A DNA stretch of 64,000 nucleotides from the NCBI RefSeq assembly GCF_000568815.1, contig NZ_CP007201.1, forward strand, positions 1,641,654 to 1,705,653. The letters run 5' to 3'. The notes beneath the pieces are model-generated. The model saw nothing but the letters and a program-made list of their open reading frames with translations, had not been told where the DNA came from and made no database searches. Positions 53,214 through 62,642 of this stretch are shown here, piece by piece. The DNA is from Sulfurospirillum multivorans DSM 12446 (GTDB taxonomy: Bacteria; Campylobacterota; Campylobacteria; Campylobacterales; Sulfurospirillaceae). The translations under genes were made by a program, and so were the position numbers. Each line of letters opens with the position of its first letter. Positions within the stretch are counted from its first letter, which is position 1.

Positions 53214-53641
53214 AAAAAAGATTTACGAAATTATCTGTGTTTGTATTAACAGGCTTGGCATTATTCACAAATGGTTGTGCCATCGCAGACTCAGCACCTA
53301 CTCCATCTAATAATGCAAGCGTAGTCTATACATCAACTTCTCAGAGCAAAGATGACGGGTACATGTATAACAGAACGAACAATCTTGAATACATGGATGT
53401 AAAGAGTATTGAAAAATACAAAAAAGCAGTGGCAATCCTAATCGATAAAGTTGATGCGTTAGAGTCAAAAATGAATGCCAAATACGATTCAAAACAGTTT
53501 GACCATGAGATTACCAATCTCAAAAATGAAATTGGCGCCATGAAAAATAATACAAGCCAAAACACAGTAAATGAACCGCTGACGGATGATGATAAAAAAA
53601 TCCTTCACTTTATCGAGAATGGCGAGGGTGGACCAAGATGA
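53210..53641 (+). CDS. small lipoprotein with coiled coil
   Basis: A 143-residue protein with lipobox TNGC (cleaved before Cys23) and a long helix from about residue 60 to 115 (DVKSIEKYKKAVAILIDKVDALESKMNAKYDSKQFDHEITNLKNEIG), probably a coiled coil. Family not recognised. It overlaps the transglycosylase and traH genes by 4 bases each, so it is part of the assembly operon. Confidence 0.65.
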   Translation: MKKRFTKLSVFVLTGLALFTNGCAIADSAPTPSNNASVVYTSTSQSKDDGYMYNRTNNLEYMDVKSIEKYKKAVAILIDKVDALESKMNAKYDSKQFDHEITNLKNEIGAMKNNTSQNTVNEPLTDDDKKILHFIENGEGGPR

Positions 53642-55452
53642 AAAGAAAACTCTTTTCCTTCATTATGAGTACCCTGTTAGCGTTTCCATATCCTATTTTA
53701 GCAGTTGATTTGGACAAAATGTTTAATGGACAATCCGTAACGACTGATTTTGGAACTTGGGACTCGCCAAGAACCGGTAATAAATACTTTTATGGTGGCT
53801 CGTATCGCTTTGCATTTAAAGGCGCTGGTAGAATGCAGCCACTTTTCCAAGGTGAACCACCTTCAATGAAAGTTGGTTGTAATGGATTTTCCCTAAGAGG
53901 TGGCTTTCTAGCTCTTCTTGGAATTTCAGAAATCAAACAATTACTTTCTTCATCGGGCGCAACGTTAGCTTGGGGAATAATGATGGGATTAGAGTACTCA
54001 ATGCCAGGACTTGCAAAAGTATTTAATACGCTAAGGCAATATGCTAGAGAAATACAACAGCTCCTTGGAAACATGTGTAATCTTGGGCAAATGCTTGGTA
54101 AAAGTAGCGGAATAAACTCACAGATAAACTCTCTGACAAATAATTTAACGGGAGATTTAAACAGCGTATTTGAAAATCTTAACAATGGCCTGACTGGTAT
54201 ACACGATAACATCGTCAAAGGATTTGATTTATCATCATCAAAGGACTGTAGTCATAAAACAGGAACAGCAAAAGAGCAGTGCTTAAATCAAGTGGGCATG
54301 TCTTCCGCAACTGCTGTTGCAAAGATAAGCAACACAAACTCTTTAAGCCTCACATCTATGGCAATTGGGGCATCATCAAAAAAACTAGATAAGCCAACCA
54401 ATACAATTTATATTTCAAAACTATCTTCATTCTTAGAAGATGGAAAAATTGGCACCCAATCCATCGTATCTAATGCTACTGAACTCGACAATATTAAAGC
54501 GACTGTATTGTTGGGAAGATTATTCTTTGGAGATATGGCTACTCCAGTTTCTACGTTAGAGTATGTTATGAAACTCACAAATGATTCGGCGAATGGCGAC
54601 TCAACCATTAAAACAGGTAGTTTTCCTCTTGATCCTGAAAAAGCCATCAAGCAGTTAACTGCAAAAGTTTCAGAGCAAGTTCAAGAAGAAAAATTTGATG
54701 GAATGTCCAGGATTCAGCCTGTTATAAACAGTGCTGAGCAAGTTGCAAAAGCTCTTATAGATGGCATTACCGCTGAAACTCAAATTGATTATTGCTCCGC
54801 AGGAGCTTGCCAAGTGCCTGATTCGTTTATCTATCTCATGGATGTAGCATTAAAAGCAGATGCCAACACATCAAATGAATCGGCACAAGTTATTGGAAAT
54901 ATTTGGGATAGCTCAAAAAGTTCAAGCCTTGAGGTGAAATGGGAAGGAGGCTACTTAGAAAGTTTAAAAGTCATTCGCTATAAAGTTCAACAACTATCGG
55001 GTTTTGCCCCAACAATTTTAACCACATCCGAATCTTCTGCTACCACAAAATCATCGGGTGCAACGGATATTAAAATCCCTCTTTTATTGCCAAATATCCA
55101 AAAATATATGCAAAGCATTGCAATACTCGAAAAACGCTCAAGAGCGGAAACTCCCTATACCGCACAGTTAAAAAGTATTCTTGCAAGATACAACGCATAT
55201 TTCTTTGCAACATCAATGACAGATCTTATTACAGGTCGTGTTCTTGATGCTCTTGGCACAAAAGGTGATCCCGTAGGTAATCCTGACTATAAAAACATCA
55301 AGCCTTATGTTGATGAGATGTTAGAGAAAAAGAAAAAAATTGATGAAAAAATCAAGGAAGATATGAAAAATCAAATGTCATATCAAGAGCTTGCTGAAAC
55401 ATTTAGAAATGTTGAAAAGCAAAACACTGAAGATCAAGTTAAAGAATTTTAA
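53638..55452 (+). CDS. traH: TraH-family conjugation protein
   Basis: A 604-residue periplasmic protein, longer than F TraH (458). After the signal peptide come YFYGGSYRFAFKGAGRMQPLFQG, PSMKVGCNGFSLRGGFLALLG and LGNMCNLGQMLG, the family's conserved glycine and cysteine blocks. The C terminus is a coiled coil. TraH assembles with TraF, TraW and TraU for pilus extension. It overlaps the lipoprotein gene by 4 bases. Confidence 0.92.
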   Translation: MKRKLFSFIMSTLLAFPYPILAVDLDKMFNGQSVTTDFGTWDSPRTGNKYFYGGSYRFAFKGAGRMQPLFQGEPPSMKVGCNGFSLRGGFLALLGISEIKQLLSSSGATLAWGIMMGLEYSMPGLAKVFNTLRQYAREIQQLLGNMCNLGQMLGKSSGINSQINSLTNNLTGDLNSVFENLNNGLTGIHDNIVKGFDLSSSKDCSHKTGTAKEQCLNQVGMSSATAVAKISNTNSLSLTSMAIGASSKKLDKPTNTIYISKLSSFLEDGKIGTQSIVSNATELDNIKATVLLGRLFFGDMATPVSTLEYVMKLTNDSANGDSTIKTGSFPLDPEKAIKQLTAKVSEQVQEEKFDGMSRIQPVINSAEQVAKALIDGITAETQIDYCSAGACQVPDSFIYLMDVALKADANTSNESAQVIGNIWDSSKSSSLEVKWEGGYLESLKVIRYKVQQLSGFAPTILTTSESSATTKSSGATDIKIPLLLPNIQKYMQSIAILEKRSRAETPYTAQLKSILARYNAYFFATSMTDLITGRVLDALGTKGDPVGNPDYKNIKPYVDEMLEKKKKIDEKIKEDMKNQMSYQELAETFRNVEKQNTEDQVKEF

Positions 55453-55461
55453 GGAACAAAA

Positions 55462-55983
55462 ATGTCAACAAATTTTTATCAAAAATGGTTTTTATTTTTT
55501 TCAATTTGCTTTGTTAGTGCGGTTCAAGCAGAAACCGCACTAACTGCGTCAGATATTCAAAAAAAAGCCATTATTAAACTGTTCCAAGAAAATCAAGAAA
55601 TGAAGCTCAAAATGACTGATCTTGAAAAGAGAGTTCGCATGCTTGAAGTTAACAAGATACCACCCTCTTCCACATCAGTACAACCTCGGCCTATTGAAAA
55701 GACTGAGAAGAGCCTAACTCCATCAAAGTATCCATTTAATTTCACTCCTCATATTCTTTCATCCGTTAGGGAAAAACCAACAGCAAGTGCTAAATATGTT
55801 CAATCATACAAGAGCACTGATAAAATTGAAATTTACGAGGTAAGTTGTAAGGGAAAAGATGTTGGTTATTGGGGGAAAACAACTAAAGGTTGGATTTTTA
55901 TATCAAACCCTAATTATGGAGTTTTGAGTGACTTAAATGGGAAACCATTGCCTTATGATTATTCTTTTTGGTGCACAAAATAA
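55462..55983 (+). CDS. periplasmic coiled-coil protein with SH3-like end
   Basis: A 173-residue protein with signal peptide (cleaved near AVQA at residue 23). A coiled coil (NQEMKLKMTDLEKRVRMLE, residues 43-62) is followed by a Pro/Ser linker and a C-terminal SH3-like beta domain (SVREKPTASAKYVQSYKSTDKIEIYEVSCKGKDVGYWGKTTKGWIFI). Such domains bind peptidoglycan or protein ligands. A 12-bp hairpin lies in its signal-peptide codons (55513-55544). It shares one base with the following gene (TAATG). Confidence 0.6.
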   Translation: MSTNFYQKWFLFFSICFVSAVQAETALTASDIQKKAIIKLFQENQEMKLKMTDLEKRVRMLEVNKIPPSSTSVQPRPIEKTEKSLTPSKYPFNFTPHILSSVREKPTASAKYVQSYKSTDKIEIYEVSCKGKDVGYWGKTTKGWIFISNPNYGVLSDLNGKPLPYDYSFWCTK

Positions 55984-56591
55984 TGAATCAATCTTTAGAA
56001 AGTGTGAAAGCATATGTGACTTATTATGATTTTTTTCTTTCGCAATTTCTTTTTGACTTTATTACTCAAAAAACATTTGGTTTTACATGTATTGTTATCA
56101 TGGTCTATGCACTGGTTCAAAAAGCAAACCATCATTCATTATTAGGTGCATGGTTTGCAAATATTTTTGGTGTTTTTTTCCATGAGTTGGCCCATGCTCT
56201 CGTAGGTAGCTTTTTGTATGCAAAACCTAATAAATTTATCATTATTCCACGCGTAATTTCAATTCAAAATAGATCTTTCTACAATCTTGGAAGAGTTGAG
56301 TTTGATAATTTAAGATGGTTTAATGCTTTTCCAACTTCATTAGCGCCTCTTCTCCTTTTACCATTTGCCTACTATCTCGAAATGTACTATTGGAATCTTG
56401 CATTCGTAAAACACAGCCTTGGTTGGCTTTTTCTTTATACATATCTTCAAATCGTACTTATTATAAATTCTATTCCATCAATTATTGATTTTAATGAAGC
56501 ATTTAAAAACCCTATTTCTGCGATCTTTTGGGTCGTTTTAGCGTCTTTTTCATTAAAATATTATAATATAATTATTGCTATTTTTACGTAA
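55983..56591 (+). CDS. membrane protein with HELAH motif, M50-protease-like
   Basis: A 202-residue inner-membrane protein with about five helices. H67-E-L-A-H71 in NIFGVFFHELAHALVG is an HExxH zinc motif inside a hydrophobic helix, as in site-2 (M50) intramembrane proteases. A later IINSIPSIIDFNEAF resembles the NxxPxxxxDG block that provides the third ligand. It may cleave pilin, TraF-like or signal peptides at the membrane. The start at 55983 is inferred from overlap with the preceding stop; a TTG at 55968 is possible. Confidence 0.55.
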   Translation: MNQSLESVKAYVTYYDFFLSQFLFDFITQKTFGFTCIVIMVYALVQKANHHSLLGAWFANIFGVFFHELAHALVGSFLYAKPNKFIIIPRVISIQNRSFYNLGRVEFDNLRWFNAFPTSLAPLLLLPFAYYLEMYYWNLAFVKHSLGWLFLYTYLQIVLIINSIPSIIDFNEAFKNPISAIFWVVLASFSLKYYNIIIAIFT

Positions 56592-56638
56592 ATATTATAA
56601 AATAAATAAATACATATTTAATATTATAAAGGATCCTC

Positions 56639-57346
56639 ATGCTAACAGTAAAGAAAGGAATTATTCTATTTTCACTTGCAGTTTCAACTGTACTTTATGG
56701 TGCCGAAGCACCAAATATAAAAGAGAAAATACAAAATATTGATTTCATAAAAAACGTAGGTTTTGTTGTGAAAGAGGTTAAAGAAGTTGGTGACATATAT
56801 GCTATAAACGCAACTCATCCACGTTCAGCAAAAGTGACGTTATTCGTTTCAAAAGACTTAAAAGCAGTCGTCATCGGTCAAGGTTTTAAAGCCAATGGTG
56901 AGCCAATAGATTTCCCAATTAACATGGAACAGTATAAAAAAGATGCAATTTACACTATTGGTCAAGGGAAAATTGAATATTACCTGTTTACAGATCCCGA
57001 ATGCCCATATTGTCAAAAATTTGAACAAATGGCGACTCAATTAAAAGAAGATGTAAAAATACATGTTCTATTTTTCCCATTAGACTTTCACAAAAATGCA
57101 CAACAAATGTGCAAATTTATTCTAAATCAAAAAGGTAACGAGGCGCGCGCTAAAGCAATGCACGATATCGCGGAGGGGAAAGAAGATTATAAAAACCTCA
57201 AACTCTCAGATAAAGATAGCTCGAAATATCAAGAGATTATTGACAAACATTTAAAAATAGGTCGAGAAATTGGTGTTAACGGCACACCGGCAGTTTATGA
57301 TGCGACAGGGAAACCTATTCAATGGCCTGAGCTATTGAAAAAATAA
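56639..57346 (+). CDS. DsbC-like thiol:disulphide isomerase
   Basis: A 235-residue periplasmic protein. A signal peptide of about 22 residues leads into a dimerisation domain (IKNVGFVVKEVKEVGDIYAINATHP) and a thioredoxin fold with C122-P-Y-C125 in FTDPECPYCQKF, and the cis-proline VNGTPAVY. F-type systems encode DsbC/TrbB to fold cysteine-rich TraU and TraN. GGATCCTC precedes the ATG. The gene stands 48 bases after the M50-like gene. Confidence 0.85.
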   Translation: MLTVKKGIILFSLAVSTVLYGAEAPNIKEKIQNIDFIKNVGFVVKEVKEVGDIYAINATHPRSAKVTLFVSKDLKAVVIGQGFKANGEPIDFPINMEQYKKDAIYTIGQGKIEYYLFTDPECPYCQKFEQMATQLKEDVKIHVLFFPLDFHKNAQQMCKFILNQKGNEARAKAMHDIAEGKEDYKNLKLSDKDSSKYQEIIDKHLKIGREIGVNGTPAVYDATGKPIQWPELLKK

Positions 57347-57357
57347 AGAACTCACCC

Positions 57358-57981
57358 ATGAAAACACAAATTCATATTTGTATGAGTATTATCACTTTGC
57401 TTTCAGTTGGGGCTTTTGCCTCAACTGTTGAAGTTCTTCGCGATGATTTTTTTCAAAAAATTGGCACCGAAAGACAAAAAGCATTAACGCCAATTGTAAA
57501 TGCAGATGATGATTATAAGAAAGCGATGGACTACTTAAATGATTCCGCTTACATGTTGAAGATGCCTGAGCTAAATTTTCATGGTCAAAAAATCGCAGGT
57601 AGGTACATGCCCGATTGTGAAAAAGCTTTACCATATTTCATCAATAGCTTTTCTAAAAAAAACAATACGCTTAGTGCATATCTTGGATTACATTGCATTA
57701 ACAATGATGCATTTATGAAAAAAAATGCTGACACTTTGAAACAAAAACGGATTTTTGCAGAAGGACTTTACAAAGTTGAGAAGCAATTGTGCATGAGCTA
57801 TATCACTTTTGGTGATGTGCTAATAAATGGAGTTGCAGGAGCTCCAGAGCCTGCAAAAGCCATTAAAGTATTTGATGAAGCAAAATTACGTTGTTATCGT
57901 TTTGCAAGCGATTGGGAAAAAAGGGTTATTGATACCAAACTTGAGCAAGCAAAATATAAAAATCGCTTGCCTTCAAAATAG
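57358..57981 (+). CDS. hypothetical exported protein, possible helical repeat
   Basis: A 207-residue protein with a signal peptide (cleaved after FAS near residue 22). The mature part is helical, with CEKALPYFINSFSKKNNTLSAYLGLHCIN and PAKAIKVFDEAKLRCYRF resembling Sel1 or TPR units. Four cysteines suggest disulphides. Its place between the DsbC-like and traW genes suggests a transfer role. Confidence 0.5.
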   Translation: MKTQIHICMSIITLLSVGAFASTVEVLRDDFFQKIGTERQKALTPIVNADDDYKKAMDYLNDSAYMLKMPELNFHGQKIAGRYMPDCEKALPYFINSFSKKNNTLSAYLGLHCINNDAFMKKNADTLKQKRIFAEGLYKVEKQLCMSYITFGDVLINGVAGAPEPAKAIKVFDEAKLRCYRFASDWEKRVIDTKLEQAKYKNRLPSK

Positions 57982-57992
57982 AGGCGATACCT

Positions 57993-58604
57993 ATGCATCT
58001 TTCACGACCACTGTTAGCCTTAACAACTCTGTCAATCTTAAATATTTATGCTTTCTCTTACACTGACCTTGGTGTGTGGGGTACGCAGTATGATATTGAA
58101 GAAAGCTTTGAGTTTAAAGAACCCACAACACCTATTCTTTCCGATGAAAAAATTGAGCAAGCATATAGCAATGCTTTAAAGAGCTCTCAAAAGCTACCTG
58201 ATTGCTCCAAAACGGCTGATAGGATCATGAATCCAACCGTTATATTGGATCACGATATTAACATGCCAAAATATAATGTTTTTGTCAAAAAAGGCACCGC
58301 ATTCAATTACTTAGAACATCGCAAAATGCAAAGATACATGATCATGGTGAATGGAAGTGACCCTTATCAAATTGAATTTGCGAAACATTACTTGCCGGTC
58401 TCAGACATTGTCATTTACAACGGTAGTACAGAAGCAATTGACAACTGGTCTGATGGTCACGTTTATATCGCAGAAGAAAGCTTCCAAAAAGCTTTCAAAG
58501 TTGAGTGTTTACCATCAGTGTACGTTCAAAACGACAATCGCTTTAATATTCGTGAATACAACATCAAAGAATTGATTTCAGGTGACTCGAATGACAATAA
58601 ATAA
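57993..58604 (+). CDS. traW: TraW-family conjugation protein
   Basis: A 203-residue periplasmic protein. It begins its mature part with YTDLGVWGTQYDIEE, a conserved TraW motif (DLGVWGDTWPVxE in F), then VILDHDINMP, FVKKGTAFNYLEHRKMQRYMIMVNGSDPYQ and VECLPSVYVQ, corresponding to MNPLQYV, FINGDDPAQ and LGIDQVPARV. TraW helps pilus assembly with TraU and TrbC. It overlaps traU by 14 bases. Confidence 0.88.
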   Translation: MHLSRPLLALTTLSILNIYAFSYTDLGVWGTQYDIEESFEFKEPTTPILSDEKIEQAYSNALKSSQKLPDCSKTADRIMNPTVILDHDINMPKYNVFVKKGTAFNYLEHRKMQRYMIMVNGSDPYQIEFAKHYLPVSDIVIYNGSTEAIDNWSDGHVYIAEESFQKAFKVECLPSVYVQNDNRFNIREYNIKELISGDSNDNK

Positions 58605-59613
58605 AAAATTCTTACATGTAACCTTTGCTGTATTACTCTTCTCAAGCAGTCTAATTGCACGTACTGGTGGCGAAGTGTACAAGTTCTATAAAAACATTGA
58701 CTATGACTTTTTCTTTGACAAATTGGAAGTTAGTTTTGATATTTGTAAATGTGAGATCGAAACCTCTGATCAATGGCTTGCAGGATTCAAATACACTCTC
58801 GTTGAGCCGATCGGTTTTATTGAATCTAGTATCACACCAATGCACTTCGTCGGTCTTGATATTAAAACTGCTGATGCGAAAAAATTAATGAGGAAACAAG
58901 GCACATCGCGTAAAGGCGATGACTCGACTACATTCAGACACGCTCACTTTATCATCTTTCCTGTTTTAGGATACACATTGGGGCTAGTTCAAGATTTTTT
59001 TTGCTTTGAAAGAGCATCCGTTTTCAATATGGCATATATTAGCGAAGTAATCCCATCTCACAATAACGATCTTGTAGCTTTAGCAGAAGAGACTGTCAAA
59101 CCAGTTTCTAAAATCTGGTTCGCAAATCCAGTCGCTGAAGCTGCTTGCGGAGCAGACTGCGCCTCGTCAACCGCTGGTTACCCTATTAACTCTCTTTATT
59201 GGTGTGATGGGTGTCGTGGAAGTGTCACAGGAAGCGATACGGGATGGTCAAGAGCCTCTGAACCGCTCGAAGATACTGAATCGGTTGCATTTCGTGTAAT
59301 AAACAGGATGCACGCCTACAGTGGAATGCTTAAAACCAAAGAATCAACTTTTGCTTACAACCCAGTAGGTTCGCATATGAAATCAAGTATGTGTGAAGCG
59401 AGGTATTTCCCAGTCATTGTTAAAGATCAATATTATCTTCAACTGGCAAAAGAAGACAAGTCTTGGGATGCTAAAAACTTCGGAAAAATTCGCTTTCAAT
59501 ATGACTTTAAGACTGATCCGACCGATGAGGATTCTGTCTTCTTTTGGTTATGGAGAGAAAGAAATATGTGTGGAGGAGCTGCAAAATGCAGAAGTACATT
59601 CAACGATCAATAA
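58591..59613 (+). CDS. traU: TraU-family conjugation protein
   Basis: A 340-residue periplasmic protein rich in cysteine, with signal peptide after LIA near residue 20. Conserved TraU blocks include CKCEIETSDQWLAGFKYTLVEPIGFIE, ANPVAEAACGADCASSTAGYPINSLYWCDGCRGSV and KSSMCEARYFPVIVKDQYYLQLA. TraU is essential for DNA transfer and pilus assembly. Start at 58591 (AGG about eight bases before) is preferred over GTG 58582. Confidence 0.95.
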   Translation: MTINKKFLHVTFAVLLFSSSLIARTGGEVYKFYKNIDYDFFFDKLEVSFDICKCEIETSDQWLAGFKYTLVEPIGFIESSITPMHFVGLDIKTADAKKLMRKQGTSRKGDDSTTFRHAHFIIFPVLGYTLGLVQDFFCFERASVFNMAYISEVIPSHNNDLVALAEETVKPVSKIWFANPVAEAACGADCASSTAGYPINSLYWCDGCRGSVTGSDTGWSRASEPLEDTESVAFRVINRMHAYSGMLKTKESTFAYNPVGSHMKSSMCEARYFPVIVKDQYYLQLAKEDKSWDAKNFGKIRFQYDFKTDPTDEDSVFFWLWRERNMCGGAAKCRSTFNDQ

Positions 59614-60257
59614 TAAGAGCAAGTGTAATGATTTTTATCAATCTTGCCTGCTTCGCGGCTCCACAACCTATTAATCGTGATGATTTTAAAATTCCATCAC
59701 AATCAGATGTTGCAATGGATAAAGATTTCTTGAAAAATCTTGACTCAATGTCCAAACAATCGGCACTAAAATATGGTCAATTTAATGAGCACAATATGTC
59801 TACAGTTTTTTCAAATGTTATGAAGCAAGAAGAGGCAAAAAAAGAAGAGGTATTTTTTTACATGTACAGCAGATCAGTACCCTTGGTCTCCCTTACAAAT
59901 TTATTCCCACAAATGCACCGGCTAAAAGAGATAAAACCAAATGCCAAGATTATTGTGGTGCTCAATGGTTTCCCAAATTTAGAGTTTTGGAAATTGCTAA
60001 GAGATATTTACAAAGATGAGCATAGAGATCTATTCAAGGTCAGAATGGATCCGCGTATTTTTAAAGCATATCAATTAAAACAAGTTCCTGCATGGATTAA
60101 AACTGCGTGCCCTACCAATTTTGAGTTTAAAAAATGCGATACAGAGAAGTCATTCCTTGCTAAAGGGGATATGTCTCTTGTTGACTTTTATGATTTGCTA
60201 TCAAAGCAAGACAATCAATATCTCGATACCTATCATCAACTCATCAAGGCGAAATAA
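59586..60257 (+). CDS. trbC: TrbC-family conjugation protein
   Basis: A 223-residue periplasmic protein. Signal peptide ends near ACFA at residue 19. The core EVFFYMYSRSVPLVSLTNLFPQMHRLKEIKPNAKIIVVLNGFPN and VRMDPRIFKAYQLKQVPAWI follows TrbC, a thioredoxin-like pilus-assembly protein (the QVPAWI loop is the cis-proline). Start at 59586 with GGAGGAG before it; a longer frame lies within traU. Overlaps traU by 28 bases. Confidence 0.86.
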   Translation: MQKYIQRSIIRASVMIFINLACFAAPQPINRDDFKIPSQSDVAMDKDFLKNLDSMSKQSALKYGQFNEHNMSTVFSNVMKQEEAKKEEVFFYMYSRSVPLVSLTNLFPQMHRLKEIKPNAKIIVVLNGFPNLEFWKLLRDIYKDEHRDLFKVRMDPRIFKAYQLKQVPAWIKTACPTNFEFKKCDTEKSFLAKGDMSLVDFYDLLSKQDNQYLDTYHQLIKAK

Positions 60258-62638
60258 TGAAGTTAAATTCAATACTAATGCCATTGACAATTCTTGCTTT
60301 AACAGCAACAATCGCTTATTCTGATAACAACAGCACACAATCAAAACTTACTAATCCATATGCTTCACCAACCTTAGTTGAAAAGAATATGGATACTGAA
60401 ACAAACTCTAGTGATGCCGCGAATTGGAACATTGCGGACTTCAAAAATCATTTTACAAACAATGGAATGGATGATAGTGTAATTGGCAATACAAATACGC
60501 TTATGATGCAAGGAACAGCAGGAAGCCTCTCTGCTTCTCAAAATCCCAATGTAATGACAACCGATAGTTTACAAAGCAACAAAGATCTCAATAATTCTGA
60601 TTGGTTGTCTGGTTGGAACAACTCTATTCAGGATGTAATCGTCACCAATTCAATACAAAATTCAAACGTATCGCTTTTACAAATTGATGACACTCGAATC
60701 AACTGCTTTTTAACAAGAGATATTTCGTTTCAATGGCAGTGCACCAAAAGTGGTGTTATATACGGTGGAGAAATGACATCAAATGGCAGAGTCGCGCGGC
60801 TGAAGTGTGAACATGAATGTTATGAACAAGAAACATGCGTTTCAGTGCAAGATTCCTTTAACTCCACAAATACCTATAAACAAGCTGATGTCTCTTGGAA
60901 AGGTACTGTTAACAAAGATAATAATTTGACGTTTTCAATAACCAATACTCAAACAAGAATTCTTACAAGTCTAAATGTGGAACTCCCAAAACAGTACAAG
61001 AATGTTGGCTTGAGTATCCAGTATACGCAGAATGGAAAAACTCTATACGCGATAAAAGACCTAAATCTTGAAACATATGATTCAAATGGTTCAATACCAG
61101 TAAATGCGCAAGTTTCAAATTTAAAATTCATTCTAAAAGCATTGAAAAAAGACATAAATGCTACCGAAGTCATGATCTCAGGTGTAAGCCTCAATTATGT
61201 ATCGGATAGAAAATTTATTTGCCCTGCTCTTCAAGATGTTAAAGACCTAGTACAAGACAGTTTAGGTAATAAATGCCTTAACGGTTCAATTACGACTTTC
61301 ACTATGTCAAATGGAAAAACTTATGAGTTATGCTCAACAGGCAGCCTTAAGGGTAATAACCAAGATGGAACCTTTTCAAATGAGTCCAGTTGTAATGCCG
61401 TTTGCAAAACTTCATATTCATGCACACCAAACTACACGACAATGTCTACGGATACCTTAGAACAGTTTAGGGAAGCGTGCATGGTCAATGATGAAAATAG
61501 CATGTGTAGCGATACATCTGATGATTGCAAAGTTGCACGCCTTACAAAATCACCTATTTTAAACGAAGTTGTCTTTAATGCGACATCGAAAACAACAAAT
61601 ACTATAGTTGATGGTGTCCAAATGCAGGGAGTTACACGCCCACGAGTGGAACCTAACGACATTTTAAACTACGAAAGAAAAAAGCAAGAAGAGTGGAAAG
61701 ATGGAGCCTTCAAGAATATGGCTCAATATTCAAAATACAATAAAACAACTTCGGCTGTGGGTAGTGAATCCCCATCAGAAAATGCTTATAGGATTAGCAT
61801 TGGACTAGGTACAAATGTAGGCTTACCTGGAACAAGTAATGTTGCAACACGAGGTTTATTGTGGCTTCTAAAGCCTAATTCACTTGACGTCAACACTGAA
61901 ACATCAAAATATTTCTACGCGATAATAAAAGCGCGTTTAGCCTATATGGATTATGATATTTATGGGCAAAAGCAAAAGAAATTCAAAGACATTTGGTACT
62001 TAAAAACATCCAAAGACAATGATGATTTACTTGCAATAAAATATGGAAAAGACGTTGGTTACATTGGTTCAGCCGATGGAAATTTCACATTTATTACGAA
62101 TCAATATGCGACACTCCAAGACGTGACATTTAATCAATCTGCAAAAACATGGGTTTCTTTTAATCCTTCGCAAACAGCACAATATTTTATGTCAAGCAAA
62201 CTTGATGCGAATGATACAGGAGGCTACCCTTATTGGGAAATACCAATTATTAACAACTCTGGATTGATTGTAAAGCAACTGGACGGCTTTGTAACAAGCA
62301 GAGACCCACTCCCTAGTAGATCTGAACATTATGATACAAACATGGACGGCACAGGTGATGGCATGTTGTACTATGAAATTCTTGTTTACTATAGCTCCTC
62401 CCAAAAAACATTTTCTCAGCTTTACTCATTAATTGATTCAGGGGCAATGAAAAGCATCTATAAGAGCACAGAAGCACATTTATATCCAACTTCCATTAAC
62501 GGAGATGGTTCTTCAAGCAATAAAGACATAAAAATTTTCAGATATGGTCCTGCTACAAATACATCCGTATATACTCAAATTTATCCAAAGGAAGAAGATG
62601 TTGGCAAAAAAGGGTTCATCTTTATTTTCATGCAGTAG
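60257..62638 (+). CDS. traN: TraN-family outer-membrane mating protein
   Basis: A 793-residue cysteine-rich protein with signal peptide (about 22 residues). The middle part holds many paired cysteines (CEHECYEQETC; CNAVCKTSYSCTPNY; CMVNDENSMCSDTSDDCKVARL), matching the cysteine-rich core of TraN. TraN on the donor outer membrane recognises recipient surface proteins. The ATG shares its A with the trbC stop. The following gene also carries cysteine repeats, so part of the TraN tip role may be shared. Confidence 0.8.
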   Translation: MKLNSILMPLTILALTATIAYSDNNSTQSKLTNPYASPTLVEKNMDTETNSSDAANWNIADFKNHFTNNGMDDSVIGNTNTLMMQGTAGSLSASQNPNVMTTDSLQSNKDLNNSDWLSGWNNSIQDVIVTNSIQNSNVSLLQIDDTRINCFLTRDISFQWQCTKSGVIYGGEMTSNGRVARLKCEHECYEQETCVSVQDSFNSTNTYKQADVSWKGTVNKDNNLTFSITNTQTRILTSLNVELPKQYKNVGLSIQYTQNGKTLYAIKDLNLETYDSNGSIPVNAQVSNLKFILKALKKDINATEVMISGVSLNYVSDRKFICPALQDVKDLVQDSLGNKCLNGSITTFTMSNGKTYELCSTGSLKGNNQDGTFSNESSCNAVCKTSYSCTPNYTTMSTDTLEQFREACMVNDENSMCSDTSDDCKVARLTKSPILNEVVFNATSKTTNTIVDGVQMQGVTRPRVEPNDILNYERKKQEEWKDGAFKNMAQYSKYNKTTSAVGSESPSENAYRISIGLGTNVGLPGTSNVATRGLLWLLKPNSLDVNTETSKYFYAIIKARLAYMDYDIYGQKQKKFKDIWYLKTSKDNDDLLAIKYGKDVGYIGSADGNFTFITNQYATLQDVTFNQSAKTWVSFNPSQTAQYFMSSKLDANDTGGYPYWEIPIINNSGLIVKQLDGFVTSRDPLPSRSEHYDTNMDGTGDGMLYYEILVYYSSSQKTFSQLYSLIDSGAMKSIYKSTEAHLYPTSINGDGSSSNKDIKIFRYGPATNTSVYTQIYPKEEDVGKKGFIFIFMQ

Positions 62639-62642
62639 TGCT

